Below, piece by piece: positions 1 to 9,397 of a stretch of DNA of 64,000 nucleotides. The DNA is taken from positions 62,001 through 126,000 of the forward strand of contig JAUYGZ010000003.1 of the NCBI GenBank assembly GCA_030690415.1. Reading direction: 5' to 3'. Under the pieces are notes generated by a model that made no database searches, was not told the DNA's origin, and saw only the letters and a program-made list of their open reading frames with translations. Numbering within the stretch: position 1 is the stretch's first letter; each line of letters begins with the position of its first letter. This DNA is from a bacterium. Its GTDB lineage: Bacteria > Patescibacteriota > Gracilibacteria > JAUYGZ01. A program made the translations under genes and the position numbers.

Positions 1-2
1 TT

Positions 3-164
3 CTCGCGAAGGGTGGTGAGCCGGAGGATCTGAAGAAAAAAATTTTGAAAGCTCTCTCAAGTTCTGAGCAGGTCAGAACAAACGCAAGAAGAGCAGCTCA
101 AGAAAAATTTGACCAGAAGAGAATGCTGGCAGAGTACGAGTCCCTTATTCTCAGAGAAGTATGA
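3..164 (+). CDS. C-terminal fragment of a glycosyltransferase-like protein (runs off window start)
   Basis: Open frame ...LAKGGEPEDLKKKILKAL...LILREV* ending in TGA at 162-164, overlapping the next ATG (ATGA); resembles the C-terminal tail of GT4 enzymes. Confidence 0.55.
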   Translation, partial: LAKGGEPEDLKKKILKALSSSEQVRTNARRAAQEKFDQKRMLAEYESLILREV

Positions 165-1258
165 AAAAGAAAATCCTTGCCATCGATCAGGGGGAGCACC
201 TCGGAGGTGCGGAACGTTTTTTTACGGAGATCCTGAGCAGGCTCGATTCCGAATACGAGATTCACCTCATTACGAGCAAGAATGAACAGTACCACAAGCT
301 TTATATGGGGTCGCTTGAAAAGATACATGAACTCGATCTGCCAAGCTTAAAACCATTTAGCTTGAAGACTTACCGCGAGTACCGGAAGACTCAGCGGGAA
401 CTTAAAAGGATCATTCAGGAAATATGTCCTGACCTGATTATTTCTAACACGGTCAGAACCCACCTCCTCATTTCACCGATTGCGAAAAAATTGAAGAAGC
501 CTCTCATCTGGATGGCCCATGACAAAACCTTTCCAAAGAAAATCCTGAAATGGTTTCTCTGTTACCCCCGGAAAATCATCATTTGTTCACGATACATCAA
601 AGAGTATTTCAGTTCCACGGGAGCGAAGGAATCCCAGATGGAAGTCGTTTATCCTTTTGGGATTGATGTCCGAATCATTGAAGAACTGAAAACCGTATCC
701 AAGAAGAAGTATGTCGGTATGGTCGGGAAGTTTATCCCTTGGAAAGGACAAGATACCTTCATTCGGGCAGTAGCCGCGCTTCACAACCAATTTTCCGACT
801 ACCGGTTCGTGATCGTCGGCAGCGCGTACGAGGGGAATACTGAATCAGAAGCGTATTTTAGCTCCTGTCAAAAACTCATTTCGGAACTTCATCTCGGGGA
901 GATGGTGACTATCACCAATAAGGTTCAAAATCTCATGGAAGAAATGGCCTCCTGGGAGCTTTTGGTGCACTGTTCGAATCAGCCGGAGCCACTTGGCAGA
1001 GTCATTTTGGAGGGAATGGCGGCCGGATGCGCAGTGATCACGAGTCGACTCGGTGGGCCCGAAGAAATTGTTGAACAGGGAGAGACGGGACTGCTCATCG
1101 ATCCCACCTCAAATGATCTGGAGAAGGCCATGAGAGAGCTCTTATCAGATGAAAAGCTCAGGAAAAGGCTTTCAAGACAAGCTCGAGAGCACATCAAGGA
1201 AGATTACGAGTGGAAGGGGGTGATGAAGCGCTTCAAAAAGATTCTCTTGGAAATATGA
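161..1258 (+). CDS. Glycosyltransferase family 4 (GT-B fold)
   Basis: GEHLGGAERFF, VGKFIPWKGQDTFIRA, EPLGRVILEGMAAGCAVITSRLGGPEEIV motifs. Confidence 0.9.
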   Translation: MKKKILAIDQGEHLGGAERFFTEILSRLDSEYEIHLITSKNEQYHKLYMGSLEKIHELDLPSLKPFSLKTYREYRKTQRELKRIIQEICPDLIISNTVRTHLLISPIAKKLKKPLIWMAHDKTFPKKILKWFLCYPRKIIICSRYIKEYFSSTGAKESQMEVVYPFGIDVRIIEELKTVSKKKYVGMVGKFIPWKGQDTFIRAVAALHNQFSDYRFVIVGSAYEGNTESEAYFSSCQKLISELHLGEMVTITNKVQNLMEEMASWELLVHCSNQPEPLGRVILEGMAAGCAVITSRLGGPEEIVEQGETGLLIDPTSNDLEKAMRELLSDEKLRKRLSRQAREHIKEDYEWKGVMKRFKKILLEI

Positions 1259-1374
1259 TAAGTGCTGTTTCCTCCGCGGAGATCCGAAAACGATTCATTT
1301 ATAAGGTGAAAACGAATACAATACAGCTACTCAACTTGAGAGACAATTATGCGTTTCACCTTTGAACGTGCGGT

Positions 1375-1716
1375 ATGAAAAATAGAGCCGATCAAAAAAT
1401 CATTATTTATCAGGCAAAAAGCGGAGCACTGGAGTTTCGCGGAGATTTTGAACATGAAACAATTTGGGCGTCGCAGGCTGACCTTGCATTGCTTTATGAA
1501 AAGGATCAATCGGTTATTTCCCGGCATATTAAAAGTATTTTGAAGGATAAAGAGGTGGACAAAAAAAGCAATATGCAAAAAATGCATATTCCAAATTCAG
1601 ATAAACCGGTTACGTTGTTTTCTCTCGATATTGTTTTGGCTGTGGGGTATCGTACCAATTCAGTGCGTGCTATTGAGTTCCGAAAATGGGCGACCAAAAC
1701 TGTCACAGAGAATTAA
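1375..1716 (+). pseudogene. Truncated RhuM-family (virulence protein RhuM-like) N-terminal fragment
   Basis: IWASQADLALLYEKDQSVISRHIKSILKDKEVDKKSNMQKMHIPNSDKPVTLFSLDIVLAVGYRTNSVRAIEFRKWATKTV is RhuM-like, but the ORF stops at 113 aa, right where that family normally continues. Confidence 0.7.
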
Positions 1717-2200
1717 TTGTCGAAGGCAATTCTTCTATCAATCTCTTAATATGTCTTTTGAGATACAATCCTTTATCTCCGTAATAAAAGACAATATCAT
1801 CCTCATATTCGTTTCCTAGAAATAGATTTTCACCTAATTGAATTGCCTGTGGGCATTTACCTTTAAACGTATTAAAAACGAATTTTACTTGGGTATTAGT
1901 AATATAATTTCTGATACTATCGCTATGGCAGGCGGCATTTCGCAAATGATTCAATAAATCCGTGATGTCATTGATTTTTTCATTTTGTCGCACATCATCC
2001 GACCATATAATTCTTTTTTTCTTCTTGTGTAATTCTTGAAGAATAAAATTTAGTCGAATTAGTATCTCAATAAAAGCCGATTGAGTAAACAGAGATCGAT
2101 CTTCTAAGACCTTAGAAGCAAAAAGCTCCACACATCTTTGTATTTCTTGTAAAAGTTCTCGTTTATAAAATTCAATATTAGTCATTGATGAGATATTCAC
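1703..2200 (-). CDS. Hypothetical protein (165 aa, helical)
   Basis: Intact ORF in an AT-rich segment; no family recognised. Confidence 0.55.
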   Translation of the reverse strand: MNISSMTNIEFYKRELLQEIQRCVELFASKVLEDRSLFTQSAFIEILIRLNFILQELHKKKKRIIWSDDVRQNEKINDITDLLNHLRNAACHSDSIRNYITNTQVKFVFNTFKGKCPQAIQLGENLFLGNEYEDDIVFYYGDKGLYLKRHIKRLIEELPSTINSL

Positions 2201-2201
2201 T

Positions 2202-2642
2202 TCAATTCGGCATGTACTTCTTTACTTCCTGATTCCACTTTTCACGTATATCCGGAGAATTTTGCTTATAGTTAGCAGATGAATTGTCGTATTTTTCACT
2301 TACTATCGTCTTTCCTGAGAAGTAATCAACTAGATTAAAACTGCCGATCTCATTAGGGGATTCACCCGCTAATAACAGTCCGTAGCTATAAAGACAACTA
2401 TCGGTAACTGGGCTATAGAAGATGTCATAAAAAAATGGTGTGGCCATTTTAAAATCACCCTCCATTTTTTTCATAGCCTCCTCTCTCAGAAGCACGCATT
2501 GTCTTTGTTTGTCAAAAACCAAATCAGAGTTAATCTTAGGCGGAACATTTTGTTTGGAAATATAAAACATGAAGTGAGCCCCACTAGTTACGAGAACCGT
2601 GATAACAATTGCTAGTGCAATTTTGAGGGTTTGTTGCTGCAT
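2202..2642 (-). CDS. Hypothetical protein with N-terminal TM/signal anchor
   Basis: Intact ORF with hydrophobic N-terminus (IALAIVITVLVTSGAHFMF). Confidence 0.55.
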   Translation of the reverse strand: MQQQTLKIALAIVITVLVTSGAHFMFYISKQNVPPKINSDLVFDKQRQCVLLREEAMKKMEGDFKMATPFFYDIFYSPVTDSCLYSYGLLLAGESPNEIGSFNLVDYFSGKTIVSEKYDNSSANYKQNSPDIREKWNQEVKKYMPN

Positions 2643-2917
2643 AATTATTGTTTAATTACCTAAATTTTATCATATCGAAATATTTTTTACAATTTTTCAT
2701 GAAGATTAACCCATAAGTTCGAACCACAAACCAAAAGGTCTTTCCGCTCTAATCTAAGCCATAAAAATTTCAAACTTTCATCAAATCGACCAAATGGTCT
2801 CTGAAGTGAGCCCCAAAGTTCGAACCGCACACACATCAACAAAACCGCTAACTTCTACAGCAAAAAAGCGCATCCCGCACAAAACAAAAGTTCCATCTCT
2901 TCGGTGGCACTAGGGAT

Positions 2918-2988
2918 GGTGGGCGATATCCCGCTTAGCGGGATGACCTCGACATTATGACGGATCGCACTCTAAGTCTTTTGAGTTG
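2918..2988 (-). pseudogene. Degenerate tRNA-Ile copy
   Basis: Shares the blocks ggtgggcgata, tgacctcgacattat and cgc(a/g)ctctaa with the intact tRNA-Ile at 2992-3068; the T-arm is replaced by tcccgcttagcggga. Confidence 0.7.
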
Positions 2989-2991
2989 AAA

Positions 2992-3068
2992 TGGTGGGCG
3001 ATACAAGACTTGAACTTGTGACCTCGACATTATCAGTGTCGCGCTCTAACCAGCTGAGCTAATCGCCC
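2992..3068 (-). tRNA. tRNA-Ile(GAT)
   Basis: Reverse complement GGGCGATTAGCTCAGCTGGTTAGAGCGCGACACTGATAATGTCGAGGTCACAAGTTCAAGTCTTGTATCGCCCACCA; CCA encoded. Confidence 0.95.
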
Positions 3069-3118
3069 GAACAGCCAAGCTATTATAGGTTTTGAGGCCT
3101 CAAAATCAAGACCTTTGG

Positions 3119-4528
3119 TCATGCCATCTCATAAGTCATCTTAGGCTCGGGCAAGATCACCTCAGCACCTGGATAAAAGGCTTCTACTCGCTTTGCAAAG
3201 GCCTGACGAGATGTCTCCTCACCATGGACCAGGAAGATTTTTTTCAGACCCCTGATATGCTTCACATAGGCATCCAGATCATTCATGTCAGCATGCGCGC
3301 TGAGTGATGTGAAGACATGAAGCTCGGCTTTCACGTCATATTCCCGGCCAAGGATCCGAACTCTCTTTTCACCCTTCACCAGCTTTCGACCCAAAGTCTC
3401 CTCAGCCTGATATCCGACAATGAGAATCGATGACATAGGATCTTCGATATGATTCTTCAAATGATGACGAATTCGGCCATTTTCACACATTCCTGACCCC
3501 GCGATGATGATGGCCGGACCTCGGAGATCATTCAGTTTTTTCGATTCATCGACGGATTCGGTGAAATCGAGATTGGCGAATGAAAAGACTTTTCCATGCT
3601 CTTCGGATCGCTTTTTCATCTCTTCATCATAGTATTCCGGATGCTGCTCAAAGACCTGGGTGAGTTTTCCGGCAAGGGGACTGTCTACATAGATTCGCAA
3701 TCCCGGGATATCTCTTTTGTGGATGAGGTTTTCCAGCCGAAGAATGATCTCTTGGGTCCTCTCCAGTGCGAAGGCGGGGATCAAGATCTTTCCTCCTCTT
3801 TTGGCCGTCCGGGTCACGATGCTCTTCAGGTCATCTTCTATTTCTGCAACTCTTTCGTGCATCCTGTCCCCATAGGTCGATTCGCAGATAAGAAAGTCCG
3901 CCTCATCCACCAGGGTTGGATCCTGAATAATGGGCATGTTGGGACGACCGAGATCTCCCGTGAAGACGAGTTTACGTTCGCCCTCGGGAGTTTTGATGAA
4001 CAGAACAATAATCTCAGAGCCAAAGACATGGCCGGCATCGTGAAGGATAGCGTCTACATCATCCGTGAGTCGAAAACGCTCATCATAGGGTTTCCCAACA
4101 AACTGTTTGAGGACCTTAATGACATCATCTTCGTCATAGAGTGGCACTTTCTTTTCAATCGGACTTTCGATGTGATGTTTATGTACGAATCGCTCGTCTT
4201 CCTGCTGAATATGAGCACTGTCCAGGAGCATTGGCTCGGAAAGGCTCTGGGTTCCTTTGCTCGTGTAAATTGGTCCGTCGTAGCCCTCCTTGCCCAGCTT
4301 GGGAAGAAGGCCGCTGTGGTCGATGTGAGCGTGTGAGAGGAGGACAGCATCAATGGTGGAGGGATCAAAACCAAAACAACAGTTCTTTTCCGTCGCGATC
4401 TCACGCCTGCCCTGAAACATACCACAATCCAAAAGAATCCGGGACCCCGCCGGAGTTTCGATGAGGTGCTTGCTCCCGGTGACTTCTCCTGCCGCACCAA
4501 AACAAGTAAGTTTCAACGATTGATTCAT
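3119..4528 (-). CDS. MBL-fold RNA-processing exonuclease (beta-CASP, CPSF73/YSH1-like)
   Basis: GAAGEVTGSKHLI, LSHAHIDHSGLLPKL, STYGDR, IIAGSGMCENGRIRHHL, SLSAHAD, VHGE motifs. Confidence 0.9.
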   Translation of the reverse strand: MNQSLKLTCFGAAGEVTGSKHLIETPAGSRILLDCGMFQGRREIATEKNCCFGFDPSTIDAVLLSHAHIDHSGLLPKLGKEGYDGPIYTSKGTQSLSEPMLLDSAHIQQEDERFVHKHHIESPIEKKVPLYDEDDVIKVLKQFVGKPYDERFRLTDDVDAILHDAGHVFGSEIIVLFIKTPEGERKLVFTGDLGRPNMPIIQDPTLVDEADFLICESTYGDRMHERVAEIEDDLKSIVTRTAKRGGKILIPAFALERTQEIILRLENLIHKRDIPGLRIYVDSPLAGKLTQVFEQHPEYYDEEMKKRSEEHGKVFSFANLDFTESVDESKKLNDLRGPAIIIAGSGMCENGRIRHHLKNHIEDPMSSILIVGYQAEETLGRKLVKGEKRVRILGREYDVKAELHVFTSLSAHADMNDLDAYVKHIRGLKKIFLVHGEETSRQAFAKRVEAFYPGAEVILPEPKMTYEMA

Positions 4529-4675
4529 AATAATAAAAGAGGTTAATCATTTCTGATACTATCACAGTCCCGATCTCTTCCGGGGAATTGATCTTGTATT
4601 CAGCCCTAAAAAATGATTTAAGTAAAGGAAGCAGAATCATGTAATGCTGAAATTACTTCTTAACACTTTTCACAG

Positions 4676-4981
4676 ATGGATGATATTTTCGATGAAGACA
4701 TCCCGACAGGCCCGGTGGACCAGGGAGGAGACGCCGGAGAACAGGACGGGGGAGGCTTTGCAAGTGCTGGTGGAGGCGGAAATTACAGCTCAGAGCTCGT
4801 TAGTAAGAAGATCAAGGGTCGACAGCGAACTTTTTTCGTTGACTTGAAAGAGAGTTCAAACGGAAAATTCGTGAAAGTATCGGAGCTTTCACGAGGGGGG
4901 CAGCGTTCGACGATTATGTTTGACGGAGAGGACATCGACAGCTTTATCGAAGCCTTCCAGGAGATCAAGGCAGCACTGTAG
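4676..4981 (+). CDS. PUR-alpha / DUF3276-like nucleic-acid-binding protein
   Basis: RTFFVDLKESSNGKFVKVSELSRGGQRSTIMFDGEDIDSFIEAF resembles PUR repeats; Gly/acidic N-terminal tail. Confidence 0.6.
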   Translation: MDDIFDEDIPTGPVDQGGDAGEQDGGGFASAGGGGNYSSELVSKKIKGRQRTFFVDLKESSNGKFVKVSELSRGGQRSTIMFDGEDIDSFIEAFQEIKAAL

Positions 4982-4997
4982 GGGGTAGTAGAGGAGT

Positions 4998-5031
4998 ATA
5001 AAAAAAGGGACACTCAGTGTCCCTTTTTTTG
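4998..5031. terminator. Bidirectional intrinsic terminator
   Basis: aaaaaaagggacactcagtgtccctttttttg between convergent genes. Confidence 0.85.
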
Positions 5032-5046
5032 TCTCAACATGGTTAC

Positions 5047-7737
5047 CTACTTCCTATTCCAGAGCCATTTGATTTTTTCCAGTCGGGTTCCTTCAAAGAC
5101 AAAGATGAAGGTCCTGGTGACAGCAATCGCAGTAAACATCGAGATCACAATACCTGCGGCCAGGTTGATGGCAAATCCCTTAATGATACTGGATCCAAAG
5201 GAGAACAGAATCGCACAGGTGATCAGAGAAGAGACATTGGAATCCAAAATAGAGCTCCAGGCTCTCTCAAACCCATCCGCAACGGCAGTGTGAAAGGATT
5301 TGCCTTCAGCAAACTCTTCTTTCATACGCTCGAAGATGAGGATATTGGCATCCACGGCCATTCCGATGGAGAGGATCAGACCGGCTACACCGGCAAGGGT
5401 GAGGACGATAGGATTCACCAGGACCTGGAAAACAAAGAGGACTCCCATCACGCTAAAGGCCAGGAAGAGGGCTTTGGCGATACCATCAATCTTTGCGGTA
5501 AAGAGCCTCAAAGAGAAGGCGATCCAGAGGACAAAAGTCATGGCAATCGCAATCAAAGGCATGACTTCCGACTGGATGACAAAGGTCAGGAAGAGTCCGT
5601 AAACCACAAGGGAAAGAAAAGCCAGAATTCCAAGAAAACGGTAGTAGAGGATCATAAACAGCGCCACAAGAAGCAGCCCGAGAGCGCCGGCCATAAGACT
5701 CTTTTGAAGCGATTCCTGCCCAAGAGTGGCTCCGATGTTCAGTTCATTGGGTTTCTTCAGAGGAGCCGGTACAGATCCCGCGTTCAGACTCTGGGATAGA
5801 TTATTAGCTTCCTGGAGAGCGACCTGGACATTTGTTTGTCCCAAAGTGATCTGAGCGATCCCACCAGCAATCTTTTCATTCACCACGGGTGATGAAATAA
5901 ACTCTCCGCCAACAAAAATTCCAATCATTTTTCCTACATTATCTCCTGTGATTTTCTCAAAGAGCTCCGCTCCCGTGTCATCAAACTGAACCTGAACATA
6001 TGGTCGAAAGGTTTGCTGATCGTAAGCGACATCTGCTCTCTTGAAATATCGTCCATCCAGCTCGGTCTCCTCCCAGGGGTAAGGGATGGTATTAAACCAG
6101 ATACGCTCAACCGTGTAGACATCTTCTTCACGAACCCGCTTGAGGAGCTCATCTGCCTTCTCCTGAGCCTCTTCCTGAGTGATGGTTGCTTCACAGTGAG
6201 TATTTCCTTCGAAACAGATCCGAATGGCTGAATATTGGTACAAGATCTCTTCAGGAGCCTTTGTGTCGACGAGCTGAATGATGTGATATCCATACTCTGA
6301 CTCCACGAGCTTAGGAGTTATTTCTCCTTTTGTCATGGAGAGAAGAGCGTCTTTGAAGGCGGGGACATATCCACCCGGATCGGCATACCCCAGATCACCT
6401 CCCTTTTCCGCGGAAGTATCTTCAGAGTTTTCTTTCGCAAGCTCAGCGAAGAGGGAAGGGTCCTCAAGGACCTGGTCTAGGACGACTTGAGCCTTCTTCA
6501 TGATTTCCTCATTAGCCGCGTCTGTCTCAGCATTTTGAGCCACCATTGAGGAGTTGTCAGCCCGAATCTGCTCATTCTCTTGTTCAAGATCAGCATTCTC
6601 TTGCTCGAGTTTCGTTCGTTCTTCTTCCGTGGCATCGTCAGGGATGGTCTTCAGCTCTTTTTCCGGCTTTGGAGGGACAGTAGCCTGGGTTTTGAAGAGG
6701 ATATGGGAAGCCCGGATCAAGGGCTTGGGGTCATCGCTGTCATCAGCAGCTATTTTTTCGCTCAGCTTCACGATGTAAAATCCGTCTCCCGAGTCCACCA
6801 CACTGCTGATCTCACCTGATCCCAGAGTGGTAACCGCGGAAACCAACCTGCTCGGCATGATGTCAGATTCCCTCAGGTAGTCATCAGAAGATGCCTGACC
6901 CAGCTCCGACATCACCTCGGAAAAATCCTCAGCATTGACAGGGTCTTTTCTCAGCTCTTTCTTCTTTTCGGTGACGCGAAACACATTAAATCCTTCCGGC
7001 TGGTAGTACTGGCCCGCATTGAAGATGTAGCCGGCTTCCTTCGCCCGAAGAACTCCGTCGTGGAAGACATTCATCTCCATGTCAGCAACGAGGTCACGGA
7101 ACTCGACGGGAAGCTCGTCCATATACTTGCCCTCTTCTTTCCGGAACTCGATTTGATTGGGTTGGAGGATATCCCCCGCGAAGTCTTCGAGATCATCAAT
7201 GCTTTCCTCATCTTTAATCTTCTCATAAAAGGCGTTAGCCTGGTCTTCAATAGCTTTAATTTCTTCATCCGAGACGGTATTCCCTTTTTCAGTCTTAAAC
7301 TCGAGCTGAACGACTTTTCCAACGCGATCCTTGGCTTCCTGAAGATTTTCTACTCCGGGTAATTCTACTACAATATGGTGTTCTTCTCCCGCTTGGGAAA
7401 GGTAAATATTCGGCTCAGAGACTCCCAGAGTATTGACACGACGGTCAATCACATCTTTTACCCCGGACAGGAGGGCGTCAATATCCACATCATTATCAGC
7501 GATATTGTCACTATTTCGTTCCCGGGCATCCCGAAGATCGATTTCATAATCCAGCTGGGTTCCTCCTTTCAGATCCAGTCCCAATTTCACTTCTGATGTT
7601 TGCATCCAATTCCAGAGACTGGACACCACGGGAATATCCGTTTCCATCAGGGGAAGCTTCCAGGGATTATCGGTAAAGCCCAAAAAGACGGCGAAAATGA
7701 GGATAAGGAAGAGATTTCTCCAGATGCGTTTTTTCAT
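5047..7737 (-). CDS. secD: SecD translocase subunit with embedded parvulin-type PPIase region
   Basis: SecD: LGLDLKGGTQ, VIDRRVNTLGVSEPNI, FRPYVQVQFDDTGAELFEKITGDNVGK, GMAVDANILIFERMKEE. Parvulin: IRASHILFKT...FAELAKENSEDTSAEKGGDLGYADPGGYVPAFKDALLSMTKGEITPKLVESEYGYHIIQLVD. Confidence 0.93.
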   Translation of the reverse strand: MKKRIWRNLFLILIFAVFLGFTDNPWKLPLMETDIPVVSSLWNWMQTSEVKLGLDLKGGTQLDYEIDLRDARERNSDNIADNDVDIDALLSGVKDVIDRRVNTLGVSEPNIYLSQAGEEHHIVVELPGVENLQEAKDRVGKVVQLEFKTEKGNTVSDEEIKAIEDQANAFYEKIKDEESIDDLEDFAGDILQPNQIEFRKEEGKYMDELPVEFRDLVADMEMNVFHDGVLRAKEAGYIFNAGQYYQPEGFNVFRVTEKKKELRKDPVNAEDFSEVMSELGQASSDDYLRESDIMPSRLVSAVTTLGSGEISSVVDSGDGFYIVKLSEKIAADDSDDPKPLIRASHILFKTQATVPPKPEKELKTIPDDATEEERTKLEQENADLEQENEQIRADNSSMVAQNAETDAANEEIMKKAQVVLDQVLEDPSLFAELAKENSEDTSAEKGGDLGYADPGGYVPAFKDALLSMTKGEITPKLVESEYGYHIIQLVDTKAPEEILYQYSAIRICFEGNTHCEATITQEEAQEKADELLKRVREEDVYTVERIWFNTIPYPWEETELDGRYFKRADVAYDQQTFRPYVQVQFDDTGAELFEKITGDNVGKMIGIFVGGEFISSPVVNEKIAGGIAQITLGQTNVQVALQEANNLSQSLNAGSVPAPLKKPNELNIGATLGQESLQKSLMAGALGLLLVALFMILYYRFLGILAFLSLVVYGLFLTFVIQSEVMPLIAIAMTFVLWIAFSLRLFTAKIDGIAKALFLAFSVMGVLFVFQVLVNPIVLTLAGVAGLILSIGMAVDANILIFERMKEEFAEGKSFHTAVADGFERAWSSILDSNVSSLITCAILFSFGSSIIKGFAINLAAGIVISMFTAIAVTRTFIFVFEGTRLEKIKWLWNRK

Positions 7738-7845
7738 AGGGAAAGAGTGGTAAGTATCGTAAGGCCTGTAAAAGAAGGAAGGAAAATCTTCCGTTTTTAT
7801 CGTGAAAACTGTAGGTGAAAAAGCCCGATCAGTAAAGAAATTATA

Positions 7846-8799
7846 TCAACCCCTGATCACGGCGCCTTCCCGAATCATTTTCCGGTCCAGGTCAACATCT
7901 TCGATGATACAATGCCGATCGACGATGCATCCGCGAAGGCGGGCATTCCGTATCACACAGCCCTCCATCACGATCACTTCATCCATCTCACAGTTGTCGA
8001 TCTCACAGTTCGCCGCGATGTCCACTGCGGCACCCAGATGAGAATTCGTTACCCGACTCGAAGGATCGATCTGGTTTTGCCGCATCAGGCTGCGATGAGC
8101 ACTGAGATAGCTTTCAAAGGACCCGATGTCGATCCACATTTCCTCAAAGGAAAATACCTCGACTTCTTCGCCCAGCTGAAGCAGGTACTCAAAAATCCCA
8201 CCGAGGTTGTCCGCGGCTGTTCGGGAATACTCCACAATGGCCGATAAATGATCCGGACTGAAGAGGTAGCATCCGGTGGAAATCAAAGTGGAAGGGGGAT
8301 CATGAGGTTTTTCGACAAAAGAGGTCATCCGCTTTCCTTCAACACTTAAAACCCCAAATTGCCGGGCCATCTCCAAAGACTTCGTGTCATAGCTTGCTAA
8401 GAGGGTTTTTCCCTCATAAGACTTCAGGAAGTCCACTAGCTCAAATCCGAAATAATTATCCCCAGCGATGAGCAGGAGGGGAGTGCTGATCTCAAATCGT
8501 TCGATGACCAGAGCGGTAGCGGCGAGGGCCCCAACCTTGCTGTTATCATTGGCGGAATCCTCAATAAAGACCTCAATTTGCTGATCTGGCAAGTCTTTTT
8601 GCAAAGCTGTAAAATCCTCTTCAAATGCCCGGTTCGTGGAAATAATCACCCGCATATCAGTCGGAATTTTGTCTAATATATGCCGAATAAGTGATTTCCC
8701 AGCCAGAGGAAGCAGGGGTTTGGCTCGTTTCTCGGTCAGGGGCCAGAGACGGGTGGCAAATCCACCAGCGAGAATCAGTGCTGTAGGATTCTTCATCAT
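7846..8799 (-). CDS. NDP-sugar pyrophosphorylase (nucleotidyltransferase)
   Basis: ALILAGGFATRLWPLTEKRAKPLLPLAGKSLI; C-terminal left-handed beta-helix-like repeats. Confidence 0.9.
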   Translation of the reverse strand: MMKNPTALILAGGFATRLWPLTEKRAKPLLPLAGKSLIRHILDKIPTDMRVIISTNRAFEEDFTALQKDLPDQQIEVFIEDSANDNSKVGALAATALVIERFEISTPLLLIAGDNYFGFELVDFLKSYEGKTLLASYDTKSLEMARQFGVLSVEGKRMTSFVEKPHDPPSTLISTGCYLFSPDHLSAIVEYSRTAADNLGGIFEYLLQLGEEVEVFSFEEMWIDIGSFESYLSAHRSLMRQNQIDPSSRVTNSHLGAAVDIAANCEIDNCEMDEVIVMEGCVIRNARLRGCIVDRHCIIEDVDLDRKMIREGAVIRG

Positions 8800-8869
8800 T
8801 GAAAAAATGGGCTTTCAGTGCTATAATAAGGGGAAACGGTTCAATTTTCAACTCTCAACCCTCAATCAA

Positions 8870-9397
8870 ATGACAAATTCCCACAAAAACTCCAATATCC
8901 CCACCGAGCTCAACAATCCCGAGCTAGGCCAATTCATAGCCTGGACGACCCTGGCCTACCGACAAACGGAAAAACCCTTGTCCTGGTACCTCCTGATGGG
9001 GGTCGTCGTGGTGTTATTCGTCCTCTACGGCTTTTTTTCTACTGATCCCTACGGCTGGGTGGTCTCGATCACCTTTCTGATCATGGCCGGGGTCTACTAC
9101 CTCAGCGAACTCAAGCGTGCTCCTGCTGTGCGGATCATCGTTTCGGAACGGGGAATTCGATTCGGCGGACGTTTTTTCCCCTACAACGACATCAAATCAT
9201 TTTGGATCCTCAATCTGGGTGACGAGCACAAGCTCCACATTAGCCTCTACAAGGGCACCCAACGGGAAATTGACATGATGATCGCCGCCGACATCAATCT
9301 CACCCGGCTTCGCAGCCTTTTGCTCCTGCACCTGGCGGAAGAAGAAGGCAAAAAAGAATCCTTTTCCGATCAGATTATTCGTAATTTGGGAATGTAA
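8870..9397 (+). CDS. Membrane protein, two TM segments plus PH-like cytoplasmic domain
   Basis: ATG at 8870; TM-TM followed by a beta-rich region; stop overlaps next start (TAATG). Confidence 0.6.
   Translation: MTNSHKNSNIPTELNNPELGQFIAWTTLAYRQTEKPLSWYLLMGVVVVLFVLYGFFSTDPYGWVVSITFLIMAGVYYLSELKRAPAVRIIVSERGIRFGGRFFPYNDIKSFWILNLGDEHKLHISLYKGTQREIDMMIAADINLTRLRSLLLLHLAEEEGKKESFSDQIIRNLGM

Noticed and set aside
5017-5799. 260-aa plus-strand ORF antisense to secD
   Set aside because: Highly hydrophilic composition is the expected complement of hydrophobic SecD TM codons; the minus-strand SecD call is unambiguous
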